NCBI RefSeq assembly: GCF_009848495.1
Contig: NZ_WWEP01000013.1
Coordinates: forward strand, 124,001 to 188,000
DNA: 64,000 nt
Source of the DNA: Flavobacterium sp. MK4S-17
GTDB taxonomy: Bacteria > Bacteroidota > Bacteroidia > Flavobacteriales > Flavobacteriaceae
Direction of reading: 5' to 3'
Shown piece by piece: positions 17,500-26,814 of this stretch. Both the position numbers and the translations under genes were made by a program. The notes beneath the pieces are model-generated. The model saw nothing but the letters and a program-made list of their open reading frames with translations. It searched no databases and was not told the origin of the DNA. Positions within the stretch are counted from its first letter, which is position 1. Every line of letters starts with the position of its first letter.

Positions 17500-19443
17500 T
17501 TATACTCTTTTCAGGATAATTTTTTCGTTTTGCTTTTCTATCATTTTTTTCCAGAAATCCTTAATTGTAGCGTAGTATGCGGGAGAAACGTTAGGATAAT
17601 TAATATTAAAAATTACACTTACCTGAACCTGCTTACCTTTAGCTGCAATATTATAGCTAAAATTACCAATATTTTCTTCCATAGCCAAAGCTATTGGAGT
17701 GGGTAAGTGTTCCACAACATAACCTTCGGGTACAGTAAGGTTAATCATATATTTATCCTGCTGCGGTATTGTAAAATCTACAGGGTATTCTCTTACTTCC
17801 TGCTTAAAAGGATTTTGTGTACGGGTTAAAAAAAGAAGCGGGTTAATGTATATTTTGTCTCCTATAACATCCGAAACATTATTATTTGTAAAAGAATATT
17901 CTTCAGTAATAGGTTTACCAAAATCTTTTACATTTGTGGAAGAGTAGTCCCCAATCTCAAGCCCTTTGTAAGTTTTCTCAAGCCCTTCAATATAACTGTC
18001 CTGGCTTGTCCCAGAATTGTTTTCCCTGAATATAAAAGCATTATAATCATAATACTGGTCTCTTAACTTGCCTGAAATTTTACCTTCAGCATCTATATTT
18101 GCAGCAATCTGTATAATTTCTTTAGAGTTGATTTTAGGCATAAGGTCAATCTCGGCAGAAGTATTATTTTCCCTTATCATACGTCCTATCCAGTTTAATG
18201 CCCGGATTGGTAATATTCCCGGACTGGTATTTTTACTTGTTGCATCAAGTAAAACTGTTTCGCCTGAACTTAATACCACACCAGCCACAACATAATTATA
18301 GGCCAATCTGTTAGGGAACAAGGCCACACCATTGGCACGGGTACTAATTAATACCGGATTGGCGTTAAAGCCATCTTTGCGTAACATAGCCGTTAGCATA
18401 AGGTTAATTTCGGCAACATTGCCTACCCTGTCATTATATGCTTTCTTTACCCCTTTATCGCAATAGTAGCCAAACTCTTCATTCCAGTTCATGCGCGTCT
18501 GTACATAATTAAAAATTGCATTCATACGCTCGGCCGGCGGCACTATACCCTTTAAAACAGCAGCCATGTCCTCTTCAAAGTAAGAGTTCATTCTTAATTC
18601 ACGGCCAAAATCTTCATGCTCATATATTTTTTTTGAAACAGCTTCCCAGTCAGTTGAAAAATATTCCGGGCTTGAATTGGGAAAATGAGTAGAAGCCAGC
18701 TCGTGTTTTAAAATAGCCATGTAATTTTTAATATTATTTACATAGGCCTCATCCTTTAACGCCTTTACATTTTTAACCGAAAAGGTGGTTACAGTCTCAT
18801 TAAACCTTGAACCTAAACCTGGCCTTGTATAAGGCTCAGACTGATTTATTGTAAGATAACCGCCCATATACCTGTTATAAGCTAGAAAATCAGGTACCGA
18901 AATTTCATATTCTATATGGTTAGCCGGTATATCATACTGGAAAGGCCAGTCCCTGAAATAAGAATAATAAGGAGTTTTTATAATATATTTATATTCTATA
19001 ACACTACCCTCCTTTACATTTGGCATTGTCATTTTTTTCACAGTGTATTCCTCGTTCAACTGTTCCTCAAACTCGCCGTCAGATTTAAGTTTTGTCTTTT
19101 CTACTTTACCGCCAACAACATTGTAGGTATAGGCGTCTGTAAAATACACCCTTTGCGTTCTACCGCCCGAGTAATAAACAAGTTCCTCATTGGCATATGC
19201 GTACCCCTCTTTTTTATAGATTTTTATTCTTGTTTCTACAGAGGTTACCAATACAGGATAATTATCACTTATCTCAAAAAAGGTTTTGCCCCTTTTAAAT
19301 AATATTGCCGCAGCTGCAGATGTATCTGCCGGGTGAACCTTTTCTTCCAGTTCTGCTATGCTTACCTTTCCTAACCTGAAATCCTGGGCGGATACTGATA
19401 TTGTAATAATCAATAGTGCAAAGGCGATCGTAATTTTTTTCAT
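17500..19443 (-). CDS. DUF3857/transglutaminase-like domain protein
   Basis: A 647-residue exported protein with a signal peptide (ITISVSAQ cleavage). A DUF3857 beta-rich domain spans about residues 50-200. A transglutaminase-like core follows (about 270-400), containing MNAIFNYVQTRMNWNEEFGYYCDKGVKKAYNDRVGN. The catalytic Cys is probably that in GYYCDKG, but the usual GDCKD context is replaced by VGNVAEIN, so activity is uncertain. The C-terminal half is a DUF3858-like beta domain. It lies 7 bases downstream of a paralogue at 19451. These periplasmic proteins are common in Bacteroidota and have no established function. Confidence 0.82.
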   Translation of the reverse strand: MKKITIAFALLIITISVSAQDFRLGKVSIAELEEKVHPADTSAAAAILFKRGKTFFEISDNYPVLVTSVETRIKIYKKEGYAYANEELVYYSGGRTQRVYFTDAYTYNVVGGKVEKTKLKSDGEFEEQLNEEYTVKKMTMPNVKEGSVIEYKYIIKTPYYSYFRDWPFQYDIPANHIEYEISVPDFLAYNRYMGGYLTINQSEPYTRPGLGSRFNETVTTFSVKNVKALKDEAYVNNIKNYMAILKHELASTHFPNSSPEYFSTDWEAVSKKIYEHEDFGRELRMNSYFEEDMAAVLKGIVPPAERMNAIFNYVQTRMNWNEEFGYYCDKGVKKAYNDRVGNVAEINLMLTAMLRKDGFNANPVLISTRANGVALFPNRLAYNYVVAGVVLSSGETVLLDATSKNTSPGILPIRALNWIGRMIRENNTSAEIDLMPKINSKEIIQIAANIDAEGKISGKLRDQYYDYNAFIFRENNSGTSQDSYIEGLEKTYKGLEIGDYSSTNVKDFGKPITEEYSFTNNNVSDVIGDKIYINPLLFLTRTQNPFKQEVREYPVDFTIPQQDKYMINLTVPEGYVVEHLPTPIALAMEENIGNFSYNIAAKGKQVQVSVIFNINYPNVSPAYYATIKDFWKKMIEKQNEKIILKRV

Positions 19444-19450
19444 TATTAAT

Positions 19451-21349
19451 TTATTTTTTTACTAAAACAATTTTTGCATTATCATTCCGGGCTATTTTTT
19501 CCCTGAAATCCCTGTAACCGTCATACTCGGTATTAGCATATAGCCCTTCATTTATTACAAGCGATCTTTTATAAAGTATTTGGTTTCCTGTTACAACATA
19601 TTCTGTTTTATATTCCCCAAATTTATCTGAAAGTACAATATTATCAGGCTTTGCTTCAATTTCATAGCCCTCAGGCAGGGTAATTGTTATTTCGTCTGTA
19701 TCATAAAAGCCTCTTGATATTTCAAACGGGTTTTTCCGGTTGCGGTACCTGTGCGGTATACCGGTAATCTTATTAAATGCATTAAGGGCAAACATCATCC
19801 TGTTGCCATTTATATTACCGTAATTTTCAGCTTCAATACTAATACTTTCTGTAAACTCAGCTTTTTGTTTATTGTTTATAAGCTGGGTATTTTTAATTTT
19901 AAGGTTATTTATGTTGCTGAATCCGGATTTATAAAACTTATCCAAATCTTCGGCCGATTTGCTTTCCAAGTAGTATTTATTGTCATACTGTGTCCCTTTT
20001 GATACAATCTCAACAGAACCTGATATAGCACCATTTGCTGTTATTGCATAATTACCTTTAGATAGCTGGGTATTTCCTTTGGTGTTATATTTATGGGTCT
20101 TTACAATTTCCCCCTTTCCCGGCTTAACCAAAAGTGCAAGCCTGTTATCAGTAAAATCTCCCTGAAAGCCAAATGGCAATGTCTGGCTCGTACATTCCAG
20201 CCAAACATAATTATTTTCATTTGGTATAGCCAGTATTATATGGTTGCCCTGCATAGAAACAAAATCGTTTTGCAAATCACGCCTTGCCCTGTCGCCATAA
20301 ATTACAGTGTAGTAAGCTTGAACACCAACAACATTAAGCAACGCACGGGTGTAATTGGTTAATGCCTTACAGTCGCCATAACCCAGCCTGTCCACATCTT
20401 TTGCCTTCATAGGCTTCCATCCGCCTATACCAAGCTGTATACTCACATACCTCGTTTTTTCCTGAACATAGTTATATACTATTCTTGCCTTGTCCATTGG
20501 GTTAGTAACCCCTTCGGTAAGGCTTTTTATTTTTGTAATGGTTTCATCCGAAAGCTCGTCTGTACCTGTCAGTAAATTATCATACATCCATGCCCCGAAA
20601 TTTTCCCAACTCTCACCTTCGCCGTCAACACCTTCTAAGTGAAATTTATTAAGCCCGAAAAGCACATGCGGATAAATTTTACTAAATGCTGGCGAATAGT
20701 CTTCATTTTTAGCCGCCGGTATGTTTTCTACGCTTAAGGTTAATTTCCCGGCTTCTTCTGACTTGTTAAGTTTTATACCCTCAAAGTTATAGGCTTTATA
20801 TTTAAAGCCGAGTTCAGCCTGTGCATTAATTGTATATATCGACTTTTCAACAGCAACATACAGTGCTTCCATAGGAGACCATGAGGGTATAAAAGCTGTA
20901 TTACAAGATTCTGTCTCGCTATCATAAACCACTGTAAAAGGGTATTGGACTGGGGTATAGTCAAGATACAGCACTTTGTTATCAGTAATGATAGAGCCTG
21001 CTGAAACTGATTGCTCTTTAAAGTCTCTTTTTTTGATTTTTTTTATCTCGCCGCCCATAGCATTATATATAACGGCTTCAATAGATTTAATTTTTGTTGA
21101 ATTGTCAAAATATTCAATAGCATTTATCCTGTTAAGACCTTCAGCATTTAATATTGTAATAATCCTATGGGTTTTTATGTTGATTGACCTGCGGGAAGGA
21201 ATGGAAATATCAACTTGGTTTAACCGTATCACTGCATTGGCATCTTCTTTAAGGCTATCCGGTAGTGTAAACGCATTTAGTTTGCCCTGCGCATTAGTAA
21301 ATTGAAAAAGTGATAAAATGGCAAGGAAAATGAAATTTCTTAAAAACAT
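19451..21349 (-). CDS. DUF3857/transglutaminase-like domain protein (tandem paralogue)
   Basis: A 632-residue exported protein with a signal peptide (FQFTNAQ). It has the same three-part layout as the next gene: an N-terminal DUF3857 domain, a transglutaminase core and a C-terminal beta domain. Its core is canonical: KARIVYNYVQEKTRYVSIQLGIGGWKP near residues 285-311, then DRLGYGDCKALTNYTRALL with the expected catalytic Cys near 327. The active site therefore looks intact here, unlike in the paralogue at 17500. The pair is probably co-expressed; substrates are unknown, though peptide or protein cross-linking or cleavage is typical of the fold. Confidence 0.84.
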   Translation of the reverse strand: MFLRNFIFLAILSLFQFTNAQGKLNAFTLPDSLKEDANAVIRLNQVDISIPSRRSINIKTHRIITILNAEGLNRINAIEYFDNSTKIKSIEAVIYNAMGGEIKKIKKRDFKEQSVSAGSIITDNKVLYLDYTPVQYPFTVVYDSETESCNTAFIPSWSPMEALYVAVEKSIYTINAQAELGFKYKAYNFEGIKLNKSEEAGKLTLSVENIPAAKNEDYSPAFSKIYPHVLFGLNKFHLEGVDGEGESWENFGAWMYDNLLTGTDELSDETITKIKSLTEGVTNPMDKARIVYNYVQEKTRYVSIQLGIGGWKPMKAKDVDRLGYGDCKALTNYTRALLNVVGVQAYYTVIYGDRARRDLQNDFVSMQGNHIILAIPNENNYVWLECTSQTLPFGFQGDFTDNRLALLVKPGKGEIVKTHKYNTKGNTQLSKGNYAITANGAISGSVEIVSKGTQYDNKYYLESKSAEDLDKFYKSGFSNINNLKIKNTQLINNKQKAEFTESISIEAENYGNINGNRMMFALNAFNKITGIPHRYRNRKNPFEISRGFYDTDEITITLPEGYEIEAKPDNIVLSDKFGEYKTEYVVTGNQILYKRSLVINEGLYANTEYDGYRDFREKIARNDNAKIVLVKK

Positions 21350-21399
21350 GTTAAAATTTATTTTCCCAAAATTAGATGTTTTTTCGAAAAATGAAAATT

Positions 21400-21852
21400 T
21401 TACTCTTTATTTTTAGTATCTATAATAATAGTTACAGGCCCATCATTTATAAGTGCCACCTTCATGTCTGCACCAAATTTTCCTGTTCCTATTTTTTTCC
21501 CGGTTTCATTTTCAAGCCGGGTAACAAAGTATTCATATAAAGGGATGGCGGTTTCGGGCCTGGCAGCTTTAATATATGATGGGCGGTTGCCTTTTTTGGT
21601 AGCTGCGTGCAGTGTAAACTGGCTTACCACAATAATATTACCTCCAATTTCCTGCACCGAAAGGTTCATAACACCGTTTTCATCTCCAAAAATGCGGAGC
21701 CTGGTAATCTTACCCGCAAGCCATTCTGCATCCTCATTTGTATCCGCATCCTCTACTCCAAGCAAAATTAAAAGGCCTGTTTGTATTTCAGCTTCCTTTC
21801 TGCCTTCTATTGTTACAGATGCCTCACTTACCCTTTGTATAACTGCCCGCAT
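21400..21852 (-). CDS. dtd: D-aminoacyl-tRNA deacylase
   Basis: A 150-residue proofreading enzyme that removes D-amino acids and glycine mischarged onto tRNA. It starts MRAVIQRVSEASVTI and carries both signature motifs: VVSQFTLHA near residue 78 and the Gly-cisPro motif NDGPVTIIID near 137. The length is normal. Its start codon overlaps the stop of rsgA by one base, so it is translated from the rsgA transcript; both act on translation quality. Confidence 0.96.
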   Translation of the reverse strand: MRAVIQRVSEASVTIEGRKEAEIQTGLLILLGVEDADTNEDAEWLAGKITRLRIFGDENGVMNLSVQEIGGNIIVVSQFTLHAATKKGNRPSYIKAARPETAIPLYEYFVTRLENETGKKIGTGKFGADMKVALINDGPVTIIIDTKNKE

Positions 21853-22811
21853 TATTCATTATCAGTATTACGCCCATCACCATAAATATCAGTCCGGTAA
21901 TTATCATCTTCCCCCTCCAGCATCTGGAGGTAACTGCGGTAGCGCGACCATGCAATTTCATCATTTTCAAGCGCTTCTTTTACGGCGCAGTGTGGCTCGT
22001 CCTTATGCAGGCAGTTGTTGAATTTACATTGATCTTTAAGTGCAAAAAACTCAGGAAAATAATCTCCGAGCTCATCTTTTTCCATATCAACAATTCCGAA
22101 CCCCCTAATGCCCGGAGTATCAATTATTTTAGCACCAAAATCAAGGTCAAACATTTCAGCAAAAGTAGTAGTGTGCTGTCCCTGGCTATGCTGTTCTGAT
22201 ATTTGCTGGGTTTTTAAATTGAGGGATGGCTGCAGGGTATTTATAAGGGTTGACTTACCTACTCCCGAATGGCCTGAGAACATGCTTACATTACCCTGCA
22301 TTTCTTCTTTAAGCTCTGCTATGCCTTTACCCTGAACCGATGACACCCGCAGGCATTTATAACCAATGGTGCTGTACACATATTGCAGGTATAGCTGCTC
22401 GTCCAGCATTTCGTCGGTAAAAGTATCTGTTTTATTAAAAACAAGCACAGCCTCTATATCATATGCTTCGGCAGTAACAAGAAAACGGTCTATAAAACTG
22501 GTGGTTGTAGGAGGGTTGTTTATAGTAACCAAAAGAAAAACCTTATCAATATTTGATGCTATAATATGAACCTGCTTTGAGAGGTTTACCGATTTGCGGA
22601 TAATATAATTCTTGCGCTCATGAATATTGGTTATAACACCATTACCGCTTTCCTCTGTTTCAAAATCAACTATATCGCCTACAGCAACAGGATTGGTACT
22701 TTTAATACCTTTTATACGGAATTTGCCTTTTATACGGCATTCATAAAAAGCGCCATCATGTGCTTTAACGGTGTACCAGCTTCCTGTAGATTTATAAACT
22801 AATCCTGTCAT
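21852..22811 (-). CDS. rsgA: Ribosome small-subunit-dependent GTPase A
   Basis: A 319-residue circularly permuted GTPase that helps 30S subunit maturation. It has an N-terminal OB fold (about 1-65), then permuted G motifs: FNKTD (G4) near residue 125, GHSGVGKST (G1) near 181, DTPGIRGF (G3) near 228. A C-terminal zinc knuckle follows, with Cys and His in CKFNNCLHKDEPHC near 264-277. The promoter box lies only 5 bases before the ATG, so the mRNA may be leaderless. dtd follows with a 1-base overlap. Confidence 0.95.
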   Translation of the reverse strand: MTGLVYKSTGSWYTVKAHDGAFYECRIKGKFRIKGIKSTNPVAVGDIVDFETEESGNGVITNIHERKNYIIRKSVNLSKQVHIIASNIDKVFLLVTINNPPTTTSFIDRFLVTAEAYDIEAVLVFNKTDTFTDEMLDEQLYLQYVYSTIGYKCLRVSSVQGKGIAELKEEMQGNVSMFSGHSGVGKSTLINTLQPSLNLKTQQISEQHSQGQHTTTFAEMFDLDFGAKIIDTPGIRGFGIVDMEKDELGDYFPEFFALKDQCKFNNCLHKDEPHCAVKEALENDEIAWSRYRSYLQMLEGEDDNYRTDIYGDGRNTDNE

Positions 22812-22816
22812 TGCAG

Positions 22817-22824
22817 CAAAGATA
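22817..22824 (-). promoter_or_regulatory. -7 promoter box for rsgA, very close to the start codon
   Basis: Reads TATCTTTG on the minus strand (TAnnTTTG), with only CTGCA between it and the ATG. At the usual distance, transcription would start at or next to the A of the ATG. Confidence 0.5.
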
Positions 22825-22836
22825 GGTTAAAACACA

Positions 22837-23922
22837 TTATGGATTATTTATAATTTTTTCCTGATGCTCTATGCTTTCCTGGTGTATAGCCCTGAAAAGC
22901 TGAAGTAAAAATTCTTCACTCAGCTTTTGCTGCTTTCCTTCACACACTATTTTTTCCTGTACTTCTTTCCAGCGTTTCGTTTGCAGTATGGCTACATTGT
23001 TATGCTTTTTTAATTCACCTATTATATCTGCAATCCGCATACGGTCGCCCAGTATTTTAACAAGGCGGGTATCATACTCATCTATTTCCAGCCTCAGTTT
23101 TTCAATTTCGCTGTTAAATGCCGGCGTTTCATCCGTTTTTTTCCTTATAACAAGGTTTCCCAATATTTCTTTAAGCTTTTCCGGTGTCACCTGTTGTGCG
23201 GCATCGCTCCAAGCCTTATCAGGGTTGTTGTGGGTTTCAATCATCAAGCCGTCATAATTCAGGTCAAGTGCCTGCTGCGATACCTGCTGTATCATATCAC
23301 GCCTTCCGGTAATGTGCGAGGGGTCGCAAAGTATAGGAAGGTCAGGATACTTTTCATGAAGTTCTATGGCAAGCTGCCATTCCGGTATATTCCTGTATTT
23401 TGTTTTCTGGTAGGTAGAAAAGCCCCTGTGTACCACACCCAGGTTTTTAATACCTGCATTATAAAGCCTTTCCACACCGCCCAGCCAGAGTGCCAAATCA
23501 GGGTTAACCGGATTTTTAACCAGTACAATTTTGTCAGTGCCTGTAAGCGCATCGGCTATTTCCTGTACAGCAAAAGGGTTCACTGTAGTGCGTGCTCCTA
23601 TCCACAATACATCTATATCATTTTCCAGAGCCAGTTTAACATGATTGGCATTGGCAACCTCAACAGCCATAAGCAATCCTGTTTCTGCTTTAGCTTTACG
23701 CAGCCACTCCAGCCCTATGGCACCTACACCCTCAAAACCACCCGGGCGAGTGCGGGGCTTCCATATACCTGCACGATATATGCTTACCTGCGATTTTTTT
23801 AGCTGCCTGGCAATATCAAGCACCTGCTCCTCGGTCTCGGCACTGCAGGGCCCTGCAATAACTAATGGTTTTTGGTGGCCCAATTCATTAAGCCACCCCC
23901 TCATTTCAATACTGTTCTCCAT
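22837..23922 (-). CDS. Bifunctional DAHP synthase / chorismate mutase
   Basis: A 361-residue fusion. The N-terminal domain (about 1-260) is a type Ib 3-deoxy-7-phosphoheptulonate synthase, the first shikimate-pathway step: PLVIAGPCSAETEEQVLDIA, IYRAGIWKPRTRPGGFEGVG, LWIGARTTVNPFAVQEIA, and CDPSHITGRRDMI with metal-binding His. The C-terminal ~90 residues form an AroQ chorismate mutase: LRLEIDEYDTRLVKILGDRMRIADIIGELK. The fusion is common in Bacteroidota and allows feedback control through the mutase domain. The ATG at 23922 (or 23925) is chosen because the longer frame runs back through the promoter box at 23940. Confidence 0.93.
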   Translation of the reverse strand: MENSIEMRGWLNELGHQKPLVIAGPCSAETEEQVLDIARQLKKSQVSIYRAGIWKPRTRPGGFEGVGAIGLEWLRKAKAETGLLMAVEVANANHVKLALENDIDVLWIGARTTVNPFAVQEIADALTGTDKIVLVKNPVNPDLALWLGGVERLYNAGIKNLGVVHRGFSTYQKTKYRNIPEWQLAIELHEKYPDLPILCDPSHITGRRDMIQQVSQQALDLNYDGLMIETHNNPDKAWSDAAQQVTPEKLKEILGNLVIRKKTDETPAFNSEIEKLRLEIDEYDTRLVKILGDRMRIADIIGELKKHNNVAILQTKRWKEVQEKIVCEGKQQKLSEEFLLQLFRAIHQESIEHQEKIINNP

Positions 23923-23939
23923 CATATAAGTTATGTATA

Positions 23940-23947
23940 CAAATTTA
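23940..23947 (-). promoter_or_regulatory. -7 promoter box for the DAHP synthase gene
   Basis: Reads TAAATTTG on the minus strand (TAnnTTTG), 15 to 18 bases upstream of the chosen start codons. It rules out the longer upstream frame. Confidence 0.55.
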
Positions 23948-24005
23948 GTGCTTTTAGTAATAACATTATCCTTATAATAAAGCGGCTGCACAACCGTTTT
24001 CTTAC

Positions 24006-24013
24006 TACTTTTG
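24006..24013 (+). promoter_or_regulatory. -7 promoter box for gldA
   Basis: TACTTTTG matches TAnnTTTG and lies 17 bases before the gldA ATG, divergent from the DAHP synthase promoter. Confidence 0.5.
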
Positions 24014-24029
24014 CTTAAAATAAAATGCC

Positions 24030-24935
24030 ATGTCAATAGAAGTTAAGGATATTTCCAAAAATTACGGCAGCCAAAAAGCGCTCGATGCTGTTTCTTTTTC
24101 AGTAAATAAAGGAGAGATAGTAGGTTTTTTAGGGCCTAACGGGGCAGGAAAATCTACATTGATGAAAATACTTACCACTTACCTGAATGCTGATGAAGGT
24201 ATTGCCCTGGTTAATGGAAATGATGTGGCTACACAGCAAAAAGCGGTACAAAAATCTGTTGGTTACCTGCCGGAGCATAACCCCCTGTACCTTGACCTGT
24301 ATGTAAAGGAATATTTAGCCTTTAATGCAGATGTTTACAAAGTGGATAAATCAAGAATAGATGAGGTTATACAGCTTACAGGCCTAACGCCCGAATCGCA
24401 CAAAAAAATAAGTCAGCTATCCAAAGGATACCGCCAGCGTGTGGGCCTTGCCGCTGCACTTCTGCATGACCCCGAAGTGCTTATACTTGACGAGCCTACA
24501 ACCGGGCTTGACCCAAACCAGCTTATTGAAATACGTGAACTGATTAAAAATGTAGGCAAAAACAAAACCGTATTCCTTTCTACACATATTATGCAGGAAG
24601 TTGAGGCTATATGCGACCGGGTAATTATAATAAACCACGGGAAGATTATTACCGACAGGAAACTGGGCAGCCTGAATACTGACAGTAAAGGCCAGATTAT
24701 TGAAGTTGAATTTGACCTGCGTGTTGAAGAACAGTTATTACAACTGATACCACATTTGGCCTCTTATAAAAATGTACATGATTTTACATGGGAGCTGACG
24801 TTTAAAACGGATAAGGATATGCGCCCTGCACTGTTTGACTTTGCCCATGACAATGGTTTAAAAACATTACAGCTTACGCACAAAAATAAAAACCTTGAAA
24901 CCTTATTCAGGGAAGTAACAAAAAAGGAAGAGTAA
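24030..24935 (+). CDS. gldA: Gliding-motility ABC transporter ATP-binding subunit GldA
   Basis: A 301-residue ABC ATPase. Walker A is GPNGAGKST near residue 36, the ABC signature is LSKGYRQR near 128 (degenerate LSGGQ), and Walker B is VLILDEPTTGLDP near 150, followed by the H-loop STHIMQEVEAICDRV. The extended match to the gliding GldA group, including VGYLPEHNPLYLDLYVKEYLAFNADVY, supports this assignment over a generic exporter. GldA works with membrane subunits GldF and GldG, which are encoded elsewhere, as in Flavobacterium. Convergent with the DUF2807 gene, stop codons adjacent. Confidence 0.9.
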   Translation: MSIEVKDISKNYGSQKALDAVSFSVNKGEIVGFLGPNGAGKSTLMKILTTYLNADEGIALVNGNDVATQQKAVQKSVGYLPEHNPLYLDLYVKEYLAFNADVYKVDKSRIDEVIQLTGLTPESHKKISQLSKGYRQRVGLAAALLHDPEVLILDEPTTGLDPNQLIEIRELIKNVGKNKTVFLSTHIMQEVEAICDRVIIINHGKIITDRKLGSLNTDSKGQIIEVEFDLRVEEQLLQLIPHLASYKNVHDFTWELTFKTDKDMRPALFDFAHDNGLKTLQLTHKNKNLETLFREVTKKEE

Positions 24936-25673
24936 CTACTGGTATATAACTTTACCCGTATATAGCCTTTCAACCTCAACTATCAAAGGATTGTTTTTAA
25001 GCAAGAGGTTTCCTGTAGAGTACAATGTACCTTTTACCTCTTGTTCAGGATGTACTATGATATTATTGGAACTGCGATGAAAAACATACAGCTTTTGTAT
25101 TGTAAGGTTGCTGCCTTCAAAACGGGCATCGCCGGAGTAAAAGGCTATTGATGCATTTTCTGCTGTTCCTGATATATTGAAGTATGCCGACTGGTTATCA
25201 TTAACTGTAAGTTGGCTGCAATTGACAGTAAGCGTGAATGTACCCGAAGCTGTTTCATTATAAATACCGGATTCCAGCGTAAGTTCAGGAAAATTTAAAA
25301 CCCCGTCAGACCGTACCTCAAACTGCGAGGCCGAGTATATTTTTTGAAGTGCCGGGGTTGTAACATAAACTATTGTACTGTTGTAATCCCTAACCCAGTT
25401 ACAGTTATTGGAATTGGTAAGGACAAGCTGGTTATCTTTCACTTCTGCCCTTATGTATTTCTTTAAATTTACACCTGTTTTTATAGTAACCAAAGGCTGT
25501 TCCCCTTGTTTAACCACAAGCGCTATGCCTTCTGAAACAGTTATGGAGTTAAATTCACCAACAGGAATTTCATAAGTTATTTCACTGCCTGAATTTTTAA
25601 AACATTGGGGCGCAGTGCTGCAGGCCGAAAAAAGTACGGCTAAAAAAGCATAGTATATTGTTTTCTGTATCAT
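24936..25673 (-). CDS. Head GIN domain (DUF2807) lipoprotein
   Basis: A 245-residue exported protein with a lipobox (VLFSACST; lipid-modified Cys near residue 18). It is followed by a DUF2807 'putative auto-transporter adhesin, head GIN' right-handed beta structure, with repeating segments such as YIRAEVKDNQLVLTN and TGNLLLKNNPLIVEVERLYTG. Function is unknown; such proteins are abundant in Bacteroidota. The ATG at 25673 is used because the longer frame starts with a TTG. It begins 4 bases after the acyloxyacyl hydrolase gene ends, so the two are probably co-transcribed. Confidence 0.85.
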   Translation of the reverse strand: MIQKTIYYAFLAVLFSACSTAPQCFKNSGSEITYEIPVGEFNSITVSEGIALVVKQGEQPLVTIKTGVNLKKYIRAEVKDNQLVLTNSNNCNWVRDYNSTIVYVTTPALQKIYSASQFEVRSDGVLNFPELTLESGIYNETASGTFTLTVNCSQLTVNDNQSAYFNISGTAENASIAFYSGDARFEGSNLTIQKLYVFHRSSNNIIVHPEQEVKGTLYSTGNLLLKNNPLIVEVERLYTGKVIYQ

Positions 25674-25677
25674 CAAA

Positions 25678-26772
25678 TTACAGCCTTACTCCAATTCCAA
25701 ATTCCATAACCTCTGCCTTTGCACCATGCGTTTTTAAAGATAGGGCACTAAATATTGTATTGCCAAAATAGTATTTAAGCCCTATACGCTGGTACATACT
25801 CCCTGTTGAATTAAATGGCTCATACACATAAAAACCTGCCTGTGTTTCAACCGACAGCCTGTTTATAAACAGCTCATGCCCTATAAATATGCCCATCTTC
25901 CGGTAATCAGTATTTTCATCTACATTTTCTTCAGGATAGGCAACTGATTTATATTTTATATATTCCTTTAAATATTTTGGCCAGAAAAAATCTGCTCCCA
26001 ACTGAAAGGCGCTTTTCCTGTTCCATCTTTTATCAGCATAAAAAGATAAGGCATAATAAGGATATTGCCCGCTGCCTATAACGTCGCTTTCATTTACACC
26101 GCCACGAAAAGCAATATTATATTTTATCTTTTCACTATACTTAATTACGGTATCATAAACACTTTCACGCCTTTGCAGCCTTTCTCCGAATGTGTAATTA
26201 ATACCCATGTTTACAGCAAACGTATTAGTACTGGTATTAGGGGCTTTCATGCTGGCATTGGAATGGTGTATAAAAACAAGCCCCGACTGTACCCCAAGCC
26301 CCTGCCATATATCCTGCTTTGTAAAATTCAGCATAAAGTAGGTAGAAGGCATTACATGGGCTCCATAGGCATAATTGCGAAAATTAGTATCGCTGTCGTA
26401 AGGGTTAGTATTGTAGGCGATACCCTGCCCCACCCTTAACATAAGGTGCCTTTTTAAAAAGTAAAAACTGTAATGCGCATAAAGGCCATACATATCTCCA
26501 AGTATTTCATTTTTCAAATCCTGGTAATGAAAAGAAAAACCGTAATCAGGATAATTATAGGACGGCTGCCAGCTCTTCCTGCCGAAAGTTTTCCTGTTTA
26601 AACTTATTATTATCCCTTCCGGATGACCGGTGATAAGGTGTTTTATAGACTTTCGGTGGGGTATTATATTACCATAAAAATAACTGGCATCAATATTATA
26701 TTTACCGCTTGCCTGTCCCTGTGCCTGCAGGAAAAATGGCAAAAGCAGTAATAAAAAATAGAAATACCTCAT
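25678..26772 (-). CDS. Acyloxyacyl hydrolase / PagL-related outer-membrane protein
   Basis: A 364-residue outer-membrane barrel with a signal peptide (LPFFLQAQ). The middle contains VFIHHSNASMKAP near residue 198, the His-His-Ser pattern of PagL-type lipid A 3-O-deacylases, followed by NTFAVNMGINYTFG, a typical barrel segment. Bacteroidota members are annotated as acyloxyacyl hydrolases and are longer than E. coli or Salmonella PagL (~180 residues); the N- and C-terminal extensions have no known role. Lipid A deacylation is a family-based inference. It is likely co-transcribed with the DUF2807 lipoprotein. Confidence 0.75.
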   Translation of the reverse strand: MRYFYFLLLLLPFFLQAQGQASGKYNIDASYFYGNIIPHRKSIKHLITGHPEGIIISLNRKTFGRKSWQPSYNYPDYGFSFHYQDLKNEILGDMYGLYAHYSFYFLKRHLMLRVGQGIAYNTNPYDSDTNFRNYAYGAHVMPSTYFMLNFTKQDIWQGLGVQSGLVFIHHSNASMKAPNTSTNTFAVNMGINYTFGERLQRRESVYDTVIKYSEKIKYNIAFRGGVNESDVIGSGQYPYYALSFYADKRWNRKSAFQLGADFFWPKYLKEYIKYKSVAYPEENVDENTDYRKMGIFIGHELFINRLSVETQAGFYVYEPFNSTGSMYQRIGLKYYFGNTIFSALSLKTHGAKAEVMEFGIGVRL

Positions 26773-26814
26773 TTTATTGTTAATGAGGCAAATATATAAA
26801 TTACAAACAGTTAA

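Noticed and set aside
23923..24036. An N-terminal extension of the DAHP synthase-chorismate mutase gene.
   Set aside because: The extension crosses the gene's own -7 box at 23940 and the divergent gldA promoter, and adds no known domain.
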